A stretch of DNA of 64,000 bases from Enterococcus pingfangensis (GTDB lineage: Bacteria; Bacillota; Bacilli; Lactobacillales; Enterococcaceae), in the NCBI RefSeq assembly GCF_005405205.1, contig NZ_BJDP01000001.1, positions 62,001 to 126,000 on the forward strand. The letters run 5' to 3'. Of this stretch, positions 28,868 to 37,732 are shown piece after piece. Both the position numbers and the translations under genes were made by a program. The notes under the pieces are model-generated. The model made no database searches. It was not told the DNA's origin and saw nothing but the letters and a program-made list of their open reading frames with translations. Each line of letters begins with the position of its first letter. The stretch's first letter is position 1.

Positions 28868-29874
28868 TGACTGAAACAATGACAGATCTACCTGTATCTA
28901 TTGAAGATATTCATGAAGCGAAAAATGTGGTAAAACAATATGGACGTGTAACACCATTGATTCAATCAATGTTCTTAACTGCCCAAACTGGCGGCCAAGT
29001 ATTCATGAAATTAGAAAATATGCAATTGACTGGCTCATTTAAATTCCGCGGTGCCTTCAATAAGATCGCTCATTTGACCCAAGCTGAAAAAGATAAAGGC
29101 GTTATTGCTGTTTCAGCTGGGAACCATGCACAAGGTGTTGCGTTGACTTCTAAATTATTAGGAATCGAAAGCACGATCGTTATGCCGAAAACAGCACCTA
29201 AAGCGAAAGTTGAAGCAACGGAAGGCTACGGCTCAAAAGTTATTCTTCATGGTTCTGGATTTGACGAAGCAAAAGCTTACTGTGAAAAAATCGTTGAAGA
29301 AACTGGTGTGACGTACATTCCTCCTTACGATGATGAATTTGTAATGGCAGGCCAAGGAACTATCGGCCTTGAAATCCTTGATTCTATTTGGGATGTTGAT
29401 ACTGTAATCGTTCCTGTCGGCGGCGGCGGATTGATCTCAGGGATTGCTGTAGCAATGAAGACTTTTAACCCGAACATCAAGATCATTGGTGTCCAAGCTG
29501 ACAATATCCACGGAATGACAGCCTCTTTCCGTGCTGGTAAAAAAGTGGGCCATAAAGAAGCTGCAACAATCGCTGATGGATGTGCGGTTGAATTCCCAGG
29601 AAATCTTACTTTTGAAGTAGTAGAAGAACTTGTAGACGATATGGTTACAGTATCTGAACAAGAGATCGAACTTGCTATGAAAGATTTGATCCAACGGACG
29701 AAGATCGTTGTAGAAGGTGCTGGCGGATTAGCAACAGCTGCCATCCTTTCTGGTAAAGTAGATAAATATGTGAATGGTAAGAAAGTCGTTGCTGTCGTAT
29801 CCGGCGGAAACGTTGATTTAAACCGGATCACAGATGTTATCGGACACTTCTCAGTAGCAAACGAATTAAAATAG
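28867..29874 (+). CDS. tdcB: Threonine/serine ammonia-lyase, catabolic type
   Basis: 335 residues. Fold type II PLP enzyme converting threonine to 2-oxobutyrate and ammonia (also serine to pyruvate). The PLP lysine is in GSFKFRGAFNK, the glycine loop is VPVGGGGLISG, and the C-terminal SGGN motif is present. It lacks the C-terminal ACT regulatory domains of biosynthetic IlvA, so catabolic TdcB-type use fits better. No ilv genes are nearby. It overlaps ald by one base. Confidence 0.88.
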   Translation: MTETMTDLPVSIEDIHEAKNVVKQYGRVTPLIQSMFLTAQTGGQVFMKLENMQLTGSFKFRGAFNKIAHLTQAEKDKGVIAVSAGNHAQGVALTSKLLGIESTIVMPKTAPKAKVEATEGYGSKVILHGSGFDEAKAYCEKIVEETGVTYIPPYDDEFVMAGQGTIGLEILDSIWDVDTVIVPVGGGGLISGIAVAMKTFNPNIKIIGVQADNIHGMTASFRAGKKVGHKEAATIADGCAVEFPGNLTFEVVEELVDDMVTVSEQEIELAMKDLIQRTKIVVEGAGGLATAAILSGKVDKYVNGKKVVAVVSGGNVDLNRITDVIGHFSVANELK

Positions 29875-29924
29875 ACAAAAAAAGGAGGTGTGGCAAGATT
29901 TTTGCCACACCTCCTTTGTCTTTT
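29874..29924. terminator. Bidirectional terminator between tdcB and CorA-like gene
   Basis: A long perfect stem (AAAGGAGGTGTGGCA / TGCCACACCTCCTTT) flanked by A and T runs; both convergent genes end here. The right edge touches the stop codon of the CorA-like gene. Confidence 0.9.
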
Positions 29925-30840
29925 ATGCGTTGTAATCTTTTCGGAAAAGATAAATGCCGCTGACAATGGAAACAATCAGTGCCAACAATACAACTAAAAA
30001 TGAACCGAGCTCAGAATCACGCCAGAGCAGCCCGCCGGTATTAATTCCCCATAGGCTGAAAATCAACGTCGGCAACGCCAGCAAAAGCGAGGCCGTATTC
30101 AGAAACTTCATCAATTGATTCAATCGATTATCCATCATACTATCGATCAGGCCGCTGATAGAACTTAACATCTCGCGATAAATCTGAACAGAAGTCGTCG
30201 CTTGTTTGGTTTGAAGTTCAAGTTCGATCGCCAAATCTCGATCAGAATAAACCAATTTGGACTCTAAAAGCTGAGTGACGGTTTTACGCTGTTCTTTTAA
30301 TAAATTATCGATATAAACGAGATTTTTTTCAGTATCAGTCGCTTTTTCTAAAATATTTTTATTCGAGCCTCTCGTCGTTCCATAGCTGATTTCTTCGATC
30401 GTTTTACGCTGCTCTTTTAAAAATGCCAGATAGTGTTCATTGATTACTTGCAAAGTATGCAAGATCAGCCCCGCTTTAGTAAAAATTTTGGTTTTGAACA
30501 TATTCAGAACTTGATCAATCAATGATTTTTCACTTACGGTAATCAAAATATCCGAGGTCAAAAAGATCGTCACAGTCGAAGACAAAGATTCGGGTCGGTG
30601 GATAGATTGAATGTCGATAAAGAGCATCAAACAAAGCGATTTTTTATCGTCTGTTTGGTATTTTTTGAAAAAAGAAACATTCGAATAGTCTTGACCAAAC
30701 GAAAAGAAATTTCTAGGCAGTTCATAGTCTACTACCAGTTGTTCTTTTTCTGCTTCGGTGGGGTCGGTGACAGCTAACCAATTTGCTTGCTGTTTATTTT
30801 TTTGCAACCCGTCATTTGAAATAAAAAAATAATCAATCAA
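29923..30840 (-). CDS. CorA-family divalent cation channel with GIN motif
   Basis: 305 residues. A long cytoplasmic N-terminal domain with helices (KEQRKTIEEISYG, DTEKNLVYIDNLLKEQRKTVTQLLESKLVYSD) leads to two C-terminal membrane helices. The channel signature at about 265 reads GIN (LWGINTGGLLW), where magnesium-selective CorA has GMN; GIN/GVN occurs in ZntB-type members, so ion selectivity is uncertain. The acidic/polar loop WRDSELG follows. Start is TTG at 30840, seven bases after AAGGAGG. Convergent with tdcB and divergent from xpt. Confidence 0.82.
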   Translation of the reverse strand: MIDYFFISNDGLQKNKQQANWLAVTDPTEAEKEQLVVDYELPRNFFSFGQDYSNVSFFKKYQTDDKKSLCLMLFIDIQSIHRPESLSSTVTIFLTSDILITVSEKSLIDQVLNMFKTKIFTKAGLILHTLQVINEHYLAFLKEQRKTIEEISYGTTRGSNKNILEKATDTEKNLVYIDNLLKEQRKTVTQLLESKLVYSDRDLAIELELQTKQATTSVQIYREMLSSISGLIDSMMDNRLNQLMKFLNTASLLLALPTLIFSLWGINTGGLLWRDSELGSFLVVLLALIVSIVSGIYLFRKDYNA

Positions 30841-30893
30841 CAGAAGAACCTCCTTGTTTTTGGCTCAGCTTTATTTAATCATCTCAAATTAAC

Positions 30894-30922
30894 GAATGAT
30901 TGCCAATTATTTTGAATCATTC
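30894..30922. repeat. Inverted repeat in corA-xpt divergent region
   Basis: GAATGATT and AATCATTC, eight bases each, 13 bases apart, within the 420-base divergent region. Function unknown; may be an operator for the CorA-like gene. Confidence 0.4.
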
Positions 30923-31028
30923 AACTATCTCAATTATTTTTTTGTCCATATTATAGAAGGATTTTTTGAAAAAAAGTGAGACAATCATTTAATTCAGCTA
31001 TAAATCTTCTCATTTGATAAGATTCTGG

Positions 31029-31056
31029 TTTACAGGACAACAGTATTTGATATAAT
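31029..31056 (+). promoter_or_regulatory. Promoter of xpt-pbuX
   Basis: TTTACA (31029) - 16 bases - TATAAT (31051), with the riboswitch about 45 bases downstream. Confidence 0.75.
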
Positions 31057-31102
31057 AGTCTTCATATTTCATAAACTATAGTGGAAATTTTCACTATAGT
31101 AA

Positions 31103-31167
31103 ACTTATATATCGTCATAATATGGATGACAGTTTCTACCTTGTGCCGTAAACGCAAGACTATAAGT
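31103..31167 (+). ncRNA. Guanine-type purine riboswitch aptamer
   Basis: ACTTATA / TATAAGT closing stem, then two hairpins with the conserved loop cores (ATATGGATGAC... and ...TTTCTACC...GCCGTAAACGC) of the purine aptamer. The ligand-pairing base in GACTATA is C, which selects guanine/hypoxanthine over adenine. Binding would promote terminator formation and lower xpt-pbuX expression. Confidence 0.92.
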
Positions 31168-31182
31168 AAAAATCGTACGGTT

Positions 31183-31220
31183 ACGTACCTTTTTTGCTTT
31201 GCAGATGAGGTGCGTTTTTT
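31183..31220 (+). terminator. Riboswitch expression-platform terminator
   Basis: ACGTACCT / AGGTGCGT stem followed by six Ts. The left arm partly overlaps CGTACGGTTACG, which could form the competing antiterminator. Confidence 0.8.
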
Positions 31221-31258
31221 GTATTAATCAAAAAACGACAAGAAAAGGAGAAAAGATA

Positions 31259-31840
31259 ATGAAAGAATTGACAGATCGCATCAAGAGTAATGGCCGAGTT
31301 TTGGGTGAGGGTGTTTTAAAAGTTGATGAATTTATCACTCACCAAGTAGATCCTGAATTGATGGATTCAATGGGCAAACGTCTAGCAGAAGTGTTCGCAG
31401 ATAAAAAAATCACTAAAGTAGTTACTATTGAAGCGTCCGGTATCGCACCAGCCGTCTATGCTGCCCAAGCATTGAATGTGCCGATGATCTTTGCCCGCAA
31501 ATCAAAAAGTTTAACCATGGATGAAGAACTTTTGACCGCCTCTGTCTATTCATTCACTAAACAAGTAACTAGCACCATTTCTATTTCTCGCAAATTTCTT
31601 TCTGTAGATGATAATGTCTTGTTAGTCGATGACTTTTTGGCAAACGGCCAAGCTGCAAAAGGATTGATTGAATTGTGTCAACAAGCTGGAGCAAGTGTAG
31701 CTGGAATTGGAATCTTGATCGAAAAATCTTTCCAAGACGGGCGTCAGTTGATTGAAGACATGGATATTTCGGTTGTTTCTTTAGCGAGAATCGCTTCCTT
31801 ACATGACGGTGAAATAACATTTATTAAGGAGGACGCATAA
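31259..31840 (+). CDS. xpt: Xanthine phosphoribosyltransferase
   Basis: 193 residues. Converts xanthine and PRPP to XMP in purine salvage. The PRPP-binding motif [16 protein letters not shown] is intact. Start ATG 31259 follows AAAGGAG; the frame is open to 31199 but that region is the riboswitch terminator. Transport partner pbuX starts one base after the stop (31842), so the pair is one operon under the guanine riboswitch. Confidence 0.95.
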   Translation: MKELTDRIKSNGRVLGEGVLKVDEFITHQVDPELMDSMGKRLAEVFADKKITKVVTIEASGIAPAVYAAQALNVPMIFARKSKSLTMDEELLTASVYSFTKQVTSTISISRKFLSVDDNVLLVDDFLANGQAAKGLIELCQQAGASVAGIGILIEKSFQDGRQLIEDMDISVVSLARIASLHDGEITFIKEDA

Positions 31841-31841
31841 A

Positions 31842-33125
31842 GTGACAAGTGAAACGGGAAATGGAAAATCAGCAGTTTTAGGTTTGCAACATCTATTAGC
31901 GATGTATGCCGGAGCAGTAGCGGTACCGCTTTTGATCGGTACAGGATTAGGTTTTAACGAAGCGCAGATGACATATTTGATCTCAATCGATATTTTCATG
32001 TGCGGGATCGCAACATTGTTGCAATTGACAGTCAATAAATTTTTCGGGATCGGATTGCCGGTTGTTTTAGGTTGCGCGATTCAAGCTGTAGCTCCGTTGA
32101 TCTTGATCGGTCAAAAGCAAGGCGTAGGGACCGTTTACGGATCAATTATAGCAGCGGGGATTTTTGTTGTTTTGATTGCCGGATTCTTTTCAAAAGTTGA
32201 AAAATTATTTCCGCCAATCGTCACAGGAACAGTTATTACAACGATCGGTTTGACATTGATCCCCGTTGCAACTACAAAAATGGGCGGTGGCGATGCGGCT
32301 GCTCAAAGTTTTGGTGATCCTACAAACTTAGTCTTAGCGGCTGTAACGATTCTGTTGATTTTAGCAGTACAAGTATTCGGTCGAGGATTTGTCCGCTCAA
32401 TTGCGGTCTTAGTTGGATTAGTCGGCGGTACGATCTTGGCTGCACTTTTAGGCAAAGTTGATTTAACCGCGATTGGCCATGCGCCGATGTTTCATGTACC
32501 ACAACCATTTTATTTTGGAACACCAAAGTTTGAGCCATTTTCGATCTTATTAATGATCATTATCTCTATTGTCAGTATGGTCGAATCGACTGGGGTTTAC
32601 TTCGCTTTAGGCGACATCGTTGGTAAAAAAATCAAAGAAGATGATTTGAAACGCGGATATCGGGCAGAAGGTTTAGCTGTTGTTTTAGGCGGATTGTTCA
32701 ATACCTTCCCGTATACAGGATTTTCGCAAAATGTCGGCTTAGTTCAATTGTCTGGAATAAAGACACGTCGTCCTATTTATTTCTCAGCGTTTTTTTTGAT
32801 TATTTTAGGACTTTTTCCTAAAGTTGGAGCTTTAGCTCAAATTATTCCTGAACCTGTTCTAGGTGGCGGCATGCTGGTAATGTTCGGCATGGTGGCTGTT
32901 CAAGGCATGAAGATGCTGTCGAAAGTTGATTATAATGACGAAAAAAATCTTTTGATCATTGCGATCTCAATTGGATTTGGTTTAGGTTTCAATGCGATGC
33001 CGACCTTGTTTGCAAAATTACCAGAAACTTTGCAAATGTTCACAGGAAACGGAATTGTAATGAGCAGTTTATCAGCTATTATTTTAAACCTTATATTCCA
33101 CGGTTATAAACGGGAAACGAAATAA
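31842..33125 (+). CDS. pbuX: Xanthine permease (NCS2 family)
   Basis: 427 residues with about 14 hydrophobic segments. It belongs to the nucleobase-cation symporter-2 family, with the signature region QNVGLVQLSGIKTR that follows the substrate-binding half-helix. Together with Xpt it imports xanthine and traps it as XMP. Start is GTG 31842 with AAGGAGG upstream, directly after xpt. The genomic coupling to xpt supports xanthine rather than uracil or urate. Confidence 0.93.
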   Translation: MTSETGNGKSAVLGLQHLLAMYAGAVAVPLLIGTGLGFNEAQMTYLISIDIFMCGIATLLQLTVNKFFGIGLPVVLGCAIQAVAPLILIGQKQGVGTVYGSIIAAGIFVVLIAGFFSKVEKLFPPIVTGTVITTIGLTLIPVATTKMGGGDAAAQSFGDPTNLVLAAVTILLILAVQVFGRGFVRSIAVLVGLVGGTILAALLGKVDLTAIGHAPMFHVPQPFYFGTPKFEPFSILLMIIISIVSMVESTGVYFALGDIVGKKIKEDDLKRGYRAEGLAVVLGGLFNTFPYTGFSQNVGLVQLSGIKTRRPIYFSAFFLIILGLFPKVGALAQIIPEPVLGGGMLVMFGMVAVQGMKMLSKVDYNDEKNLLIIAISIGFGLGFNAMPTLFAKLPETLQMFTGNGIVMSSLSAIILNLIFHGYKRETK

Positions 33126-33129
33126 AAGA

Positions 33130-33159
33130 AGACGCGGTGTCGCCGCGTCTCTCTTTTTA
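33130..33159 (+). terminator. Intrinsic terminator after pbuX
   Basis: GACGCGG / CCGCGTC stem followed by CTCTTTTT. Confidence 0.85.
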
Positions 33160-33166
33160 TTCAAGC

Positions 33167-33213
33167 TAAACACGAACGTTATTAGATTTATTTCTTAAAA
33201 TATTCGAATTTTA
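33167..33213 (+). promoter_or_regulatory. PurR operator (two PurBoxes) ahead of purE
   Basis: AAACACGAACGTT (strong box) and the inverted ATATTCGAATTTT (weaker box); their CGAAC and ATTCG cores are 24 bases apart. This matches the Gram-positive PurR arrangement known from Bacillus and lies immediately upstream of the purE promoter. Confidence 0.85.
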
Positions 33214-33215
33214 TT

Positions 33216-33244
33216 TTGACTTACTATAGCGGTCTTGCTAAAAT
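33216..33244 (+). promoter_or_regulatory. Promoter of purEK
   Basis: TTGACT (33216) - 17 bases - TAAAAT (33239). The roughly 120-base leader to purE shows no riboswitch that I recognise. Confidence 0.85.
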
Positions 33245-33369
33245 AAATTTGGATAAGTAATAGATAGTAATTTTTGTTTTACATTTCAAAATCTAATGGA
33301 TTATATACGGAAGAGAATCTTTCAAGTTTGTATTAAAAAATCATTCTTCACTAGGAAAAGGAGCAGAAT

Positions 33370-33858
33370 ATGACTTTAGAAGTTGCAGTTATTATGGGCA
33401 GCACCTCAGATTGGGAGACGATGAAATATGCCTGTGACAGTCTTGATGAATTAGAAATCGGCTATGAAAAACGTGTTGTTTCAGCTCACCGAACACCGGA
33501 TCTGATGTTTGAATTTGCCGAAAAAGCTCGCGGACGCGGAATTAAAGTTATCATTGCTGGCGCTGGCGGCGCGGCGCATTTGCCTGGAATGGTAGCAGCA
33601 AAGACCACATTGCCAGTGATCGGTGTACCGGTCCAATCGAAAGCGTTGAATGGTTTGGACTCTTTATTGTCGATTGTGCAGATGCCAGGCGGAGTACCTG
33701 TGGCTACAACAGCGATCGGAAAAGCGGGTGCAACGAATGCAGGACTACTTGCGGCACAGATGCTTTCCATGTATGATAAAAAAGTAGCTGATCGTTTGGA
33801 AGAAAAACGGCAGCGAATGACAGAAACTGTATTAGAAAGTAGTGAACGACTTGGTTAA
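33370..33858 (+). CDS. purE: N5-carboxyaminoimidazole ribonucleotide mutase
   Basis: 162 residues. Class I PurE that converts N5-CAIR to CAIR in de novo purine synthesis. The signature loops GSTSDW (residues 10-15) and SAHRTP, and the glycine-rich [11 protein letters not shown] are intact. It is the first gene of the purEK-purB block and overlaps purK, its functional partner, by 17 bases. AAAGGAG precedes the ATG. Confidence 0.96.
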   Translation: MTLEVAVIMGSTSDWETMKYACDSLDELEIGYEKRVVSAHRTPDLMFEFAEKARGRGIKVIIAGAGGAAHLPGMVAAKTTLPVIGVPVQSKALNGLDSLLSIVQMPGGVPVATTAIGKAGATNAGLLAAQMLSMYDKKVADRLEEKRQRMTETVLESSERLG

Positions 33859-34972
33859 ATCGTTACAACCAGGCTCTACGATCGGGATCGTAGGCGGAGG
33901 ACAATTAGGCCGCATGATGGCTATCAGCGCAAAGGAAATGGGTTTTCGCACAGGTGTGATCGATCCAACGGGAGATTGCCCGGCTGCGCAAGTTTCAGAT
34001 TGGCACATTGTTGCTGATTATGACGATCAAACGGCTTTAGAAGAGATGGCCCGAAGATCGCAAGTGATTACTTATGAATTTGAAAATGTTGATGTCGATA
34101 CAATCAATCATATCCAGCATTTTGCGAATATTCCGCAAGGTACCGACTTGTTGGCAATCAGTCAAGATCGTTTGATGGAGAAGTCTTTTTTAGAAAGCAA
34201 TAACATTGTGATCGCGCCTTATGCGACAATTATCAGTCCGACAGATATCCAAGATGCAATCGAAGGAATCGGCTATCCTTGTGTGTTAAAAACAACTCGC
34301 GGTGGGTATGACGGCCATGGTCAGTATGTACTAAGAAGTACTGCTGATTTGGCACCATCGATGAACCTTTTACGGCAAGGAACGTGTGTTTTAGAAGCGT
34401 GGATCCCATTTGAAAAAGAACTATCTGTCCAAGTCGCAGGCAACAATCTGGGCGACTATGTGACTTTTCCAGTGGTAGAAAACATTCATCGCAACAATAT
34501 CCTTCATGAAACGATCGCACCCGCGGGAATTGATGCTGCTGTTGCAAAAGAAGCCAGCCGAATCGCAAAAGTGATCGCTCAAGGAGTAGATCTAGTTGGA
34601 ACGCTTTGTGTTGAATTTTTCTTAACAAAAGCTGGCGCGTTATATGTTAATGAGATTGCGCCGCGACCGCATAATTCAGGTCACTACACGATTGAAGCTT
34701 GTACGATGAGTCAATTTGAAGCCCATATTCGCGGGATCTGCGGCTGGCCGTTGAGTGAACCAAAATTATTATCAAATGCAGTGATGGTCAATGTTTTAGG
34801 TGAAAATTTGTTAAAAACATATGAGCTGATTGATTTGTGGCCAGACTGGCATTTCCATTATTATGGAAAGGCTCAGCCGAAAAAAGGACGTAAAATGGGC
34901 CATATCACGATTTTGACGGAAAGCATCCAACGAACACTGGATGATGTTAAAAAAACTGAGACGTGGGACTAA
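33842..34972 (+). CDS. purK: 5-(carboxyamino)imidazole ribonucleotide synthase
   Basis: 376 residues. ATP-grasp enzyme that carboxylates AIR with bicarbonate. Nucleotide-binding start [12 protein letters not shown] and ATP-grasp loop [15 protein letters not shown] are present, and [15 protein letters not shown] carries the metal-binding residues. Start is a GTG (33842) overlapping purE; no strong ribosome site is visible, consistent with coupled translation. Confidence 0.95.
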   Translation: MNDLVKSLQPGSTIGIVGGGQLGRMMAISAKEMGFRTGVIDPTGDCPAAQVSDWHIVADYDDQTALEEMARRSQVITYEFENVDVDTINHIQHFANIPQGTDLLAISQDRLMEKSFLESNNIVIAPYATIISPTDIQDAIEGIGYPCVLKTTRGGYDGHGQYVLRSTADLAPSMNLLRQGTCVLEAWIPFEKELSVQVAGNNLGDYVTFPVVENIHRNNILHETIAPAGIDAAVAKEASRIAKVIAQGVDLVGTLCVEFFLTKAGALYVNEIAPRPHNSGHYTIEACTMSQFEAHIRGICGWPLSEPKLLSNAVMVNVLGENLLKTYELIDLWPDWHFHYYGKAQPKKGRKMGHITILTESIQRTLDDVKKTETWD

Positions 34973-35050
34973 TAAGCTAGTTTCAGATAGTACAAGGATT
35001 TTTATTTTATAAAAAGATTCCTTCAATTAGCAGAGAAAAAGGAGAATATA

Positions 35051-36346
35051 ATGATACCTCGATACGCAAGAGCTGAAATGGAAAATATTTGGAGTGATGA
35101 AAATCGCTATAAAGCCTGGTTGGAAGTGGAGATTTTAGCAGATGAGGCTTGGGCAGAATTAGGAGAGATTCCTAAAGCAGATGCAGAAAAGATTCGAGAA
35201 AATGCCGGATTCAGCATCGATCGCATCTTAGAAATTGAGCAGTCAACAAAACATGATGTAGTGGCTTTTACCCGTGCGGTTTCTGAAACGTTGGGGGAAG
35301 AACGCAAGTGGGTACATTACGGTTTGACTAGTACCGATGTGGTTGATACAGCGTATGGTTATTTGTACAAACAAGCAAATGATGTTTTACGCCAAGACTT
35401 ACAAGAATTTTTAGCGATCATCGGCGAAAAAGCCAAAGAACATAAAAATACTGTAATGATGGGTCGTACGCATGGAGTCCATGCTGAACCAACGACTTTC
35501 GGCTTGAAATTAGCTACTTGGTATTCAGAAATGAAACGCAACATCGAACGTTTTGAGCATGCGGCAAAAGGGGTCGAAGCAGGAAAAATCTCTGGAGCGG
35601 TTGGTACCTTTGCGAATATTCCGCCATTTGTAGAAGAGTTTGTCTGTGAAAAATTAGGGATTCGGCCACAAGAAATCTCAACGCAAGTTTTACCGAGAGA
35701 TCTGCATGCCGAATATTTTTCAAGTCTTGCATTGATTGCAACATCGATCGAACGTTTCGCGACAGAAATTCGCGGATTGCAAAAATCTGAAACTCGTGAA
35801 GTAGAAGAGTTTTTTGCTAAAGGACAAAAAGGATCCTCTGCGATGCCGCATAAACGCAATCCAATCGGTTCTGAAAATATGTCTGGTTTGGCCCGAGTAG
35901 TTCGCGGTCATTTGATCACGGCTTTTGAAGATGTCGCTTTATGGCATGAACGCGATATTTCTCATTCATCTGCAGAACGGATCATCACGCCAGACACAAC
36001 GATCTTGATCGATTATATGTTGGCGCGTTTTGGAAGAATCGTTAAAAACCTAACAGTCTTTCCAGAGAACATGAAGCGCAATATGCAAGCGACCTTTGGT
36101 TTGATCTACAGTCAACGGGTCATGTTGAAATTGATCGACAAAGGGATGGCGCGTGAAGCAGCTTATGACTTGGTACAACCTAAAACAGCTTATGCTTGGG
36201 ACCATCAAACACAATTCCGTCCATTGCTGGAAGCCGATGAAAAGATCACAAATATTTTATCAGCTGCTGATTTGGATGACGCTTTTGACTACAATTATCA
36301 TTTGAAGAATGTTGATAAAATTTTTGAACGCGTCGGAATCAAATAG
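35051..36346 (+). CDS. purB: Adenylosuccinate lyase
   Basis: 431 residues. Splits SAICAR and adenylosuccinate, acting in both IMP and AMP branches. The fumarase/aspartase-superfamily signature [11 protein letters not shown] is intact, along with [11 protein letters not shown] and [15 protein letters not shown] 78-base spacer after purK holds an imperfect hairpin but no terminator, so it probably belongs to the purE transcript. AAAAAGGAG precedes the ATG. A bidirectional terminator follows. Confidence 0.96.
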   Translation: MIPRYARAEMENIWSDENRYKAWLEVEILADEAWAELGEIPKADAEKIRENAGFSIDRILEIEQSTKHDVVAFTRAVSETLGEERKWVHYGLTSTDVVDTAYGYLYKQANDVLRQDLQEFLAIIGEKAKEHKNTVMMGRTHGVHAEPTTFGLKLATWYSEMKRNIERFEHAAKGVEAGKISGAVGTFANIPPFVEEFVCEKLGIRPQEISTQVLPRDLHAEYFSSLALIATSIERFATEIRGLQKSETREVEEFFAKGQKGSSAMPHKRNPIGSENMSGLARVVRGHLITAFEDVALWHERDISHSSAERIITPDTTILIDYMLARFGRIVKNLTVFPENMKRNMQATFGLIYSQRVMLKLIDKGMAREAAYDLVQPKTAYAWDHQTQFRPLLEADEKITNILSAADLDDAFDYNYHLKNVDKIFERVGIK

Positions 36347-36380
36347 AAAAGACCTCTTGCTTTTGGCAAGGGGTCTTTTT
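36347..36380. terminator. Bidirectional terminator after purB
   Basis: Stem AAAGACCtCTTGC / GCAAGgGGTCTTT with T run; also available to the convergent minus-strand gene. Confidence 0.85.
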
Positions 36381-36385
36381 GCGTA

Positions 36386-36757
36386 TTATGCGTAAGAATA
36401 AACGTCCACAAAACAAGTTTCATGAAGTTGTTCTAATAAACATTTGATTAAGCGATAGTCATAAATTTGCGAGTTTAATAAAATTTCGATTCGATAGGAA
36501 TTTTTTAAAAATAAGTGATCTTTTAACTGTCTGATAATTAAACGGTCTTGAGTCTGATTGGAAAAATGCAAAGATTGCATCGCCTGAGATTGTTTTGGAT
36601 GAAATAACTTTTTTAAATTGCGATAAGAATAAAAACTAGTATTGCAATTAAGATTATGCGTAGTATCAAGACCTAATAAAGCATTTAATAAATGCTGTTT
36701 GTCCAGTTCATTCGTTGAATCAAGAAATTTTTGAGCTGCTGCAGTTGCATCCAACAT
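36386..36757 (-). CDS. Hypothetical protein between the two pur blocks
   Basis: About 123 residues from ATG 36757 (MLDATAAAQKFLDSTNELDK), eight bases after GGAGG; an in-frame Met lies further upstream but without a ribosome site. No signal peptide or membrane helix. The C-terminal half (RIEILLNSQIYDYRLIKCLLEQLHETCFVDVYSYA) looks like an alternating alpha/beta small domain; I recognise no family. It has a convincing promoter (TTTACA - 17 - TATATT on the minus strand) overlapping a cre site, so it appears to be a real gene controlled by carbon catabolite repression. It separates purB from purC. Confidence 0.7.
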   Translation of the reverse strand: MLDATAAAQKFLDSTNELDKQHLLNALLGLDTTHNLNCNTSFYSYRNLKKLFHPKQSQAMQSLHFSNQTQDRLIIRQLKDHLFLKNSYRIEILLNSQIYDYRLIKCLLEQLHETCFVDVYSYA

Positions 36758-36789
36758 AAGCGATTCCTCCATATCGTTTATTCGAATTA

Positions 36790-36818
36790 AATATAGCATC
36801 ATTTCCATAAAATGTAAA
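36790..36818 (-). promoter_or_regulatory. Promoter of the minus-strand hypothetical gene
   Basis: On the minus strand TTTACA (36818-36813) - 17 bases - TATATT (36795-36790), about 33 bases before the ATG. Confidence 0.7.
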
Positions 36819-36826
36819 CGTTCTCT
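36813..36826. promoter_or_regulatory. CcpA cre site over the hypothetical gene's -35
   Basis: TGTAAACGTTCTCT matches cre consensus TGWAANCGNTNWCA at 13 of 14 positions and covers the -35, the geometry expected for glucose repression. Confidence 0.65.
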
Positions 36827-36862
36827 AGAATCTGTTTTAGAATCTTTATAATTACCATTGGA

Positions 36863-36908
36863 TTAAACACGAACATTTAACGATTATTTTTATTATAATA
36901 TACGATAA
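36863..36908 (+). promoter_or_regulatory. PurR operator ahead of purC
   Basis: Strong box AAACACGAACATT (36865-36877) and a weak inverted box around ATACGATAAAA, with cores about 25 bases apart. Confidence 0.8.
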
Positions 36909-36912
36909 AATA

Positions 36913-36941
36913 TTGAAATATCAATTTTCAGTTGGTACACT
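36913..36941 (+). promoter_or_regulatory. Promoter of purCSQLFMNHD
   Basis: TTGAAA (36913) - 17 bases - TACACT (36936), placed just downstream of the PurR operator exactly as at purE. Confidence 0.8.
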
Positions 36942-37014
36942 AAAGATGAAAGTAATAAACGAATGATTTGTTGTTCTTAGTTTGTAAATGTTCATTAAAA
37001 GGGAGCGTTATATC

Positions 37015-37731
37015 GTGGAAAAAGGGAATCTACTGTATGAAGGAAAAGCAAAACAATTATTTCAAACAAATGACTCTGAAGTTATCTGGGTCGAATATTT
37101 AAATCAAGCGACTGCTTTGAATGGCGCAAAGAAGGATCAAATAAAGGGAAAAGGCGAACTTAATAATCAAATCACTAGTTTGATCTTTGATTATTTGAAG
37201 AGCAAAGAAATTAAGAATCATTTTATTAAAAAATTGTCTGCTAATGAACAACTGATTCAAGCGGTTGAGATCATCCCTTTAGAAGTAGTTGTTCGAAATG
37301 TCGCTGCTGGAAGTTTTTCTAAGCGATTGGCAATTTTGGAAGGGACACCTTTGAGTTCGCCAATCGTTGAATTTTACTACAAGAATGACGAACTGGATGA
37401 TCCGATGGTTATTGATGATCACATCTTATTTTTGGAAATTGCTACAACTGAAGAAATCGCGCAATTGCGCCAAATGGCGTTAGAAGTGAATCAAGCGTTG
37501 ATTGAACTATTTGATTCGATAGCGATCAAATTGATTGATTTTAAATTAGAATTTGGCCGCCAAAAAGAGGGCTCGTTATTGTTAGCAGACGAAGTTTCGC
37601 CGGATACTTGCCGTTTGTGGGATAAAAAAACGAATGAACACCTAGATAAGGATATTTACCGTCGCGATTTAGGCGACATCGTTCCAGTTTATCAAGAAGT
37701 CTTAAATCGATTAGAAAAGCGAGGAGAATAG
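37015..37731 (+). CDS. purC: SAICAR synthetase
   Basis: 238 residues. Joins aspartate to CAIR, using ATP. The start LLYEGKAKQLF, the SAICAR signature LIDFKLEFG (residues about 175) and DEVSPDTCRLWD are intact. Start is GTG 37015, with GGGAG eight to nine bases upstream. First gene of the long block; purS follows one base after its stop. Confidence 0.96.
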   Translation: MEKGNLLYEGKAKQLFQTNDSEVIWVEYLNQATALNGAKKDQIKGKGELNNQITSLIFDYLKSKEIKNHFIKKLSANEQLIQAVEIIPLEVVVRNVAAGSFSKRLAILEGTPLSSPIVEFYYKNDELDDPMVIDDHILFLEIATTEEIAQLRQMALEVNQALIELFDSIAIKLIDFKLEFGRQKEGSLLLADEVSPDTCRLWDKKTNEHLDKDIYRRDLGDIVPVYQEVLNRLEKRGE

Positions 37732-37732
37732 C

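Noticed and set aside
29325-29975. A 216-codon minus-strand open frame over tdcB
   Set aside because: Antisense to a highly conserved enzyme, no ribosome site, and a low-complexity Thr/Ser/Pro-rich translation typical of complementary codon use.
30880-31060. PurR operator ahead of xpt
   Set aside because: ACGAATGATT has a partial core, but there is no inverted partner box at 24-25 bases; control here is by the riboswitch.
35359-35859. A 166-codon minus-strand frame over purB
   Set aside because: Shadow of conserved purB sequence; the start has no ribosome site.
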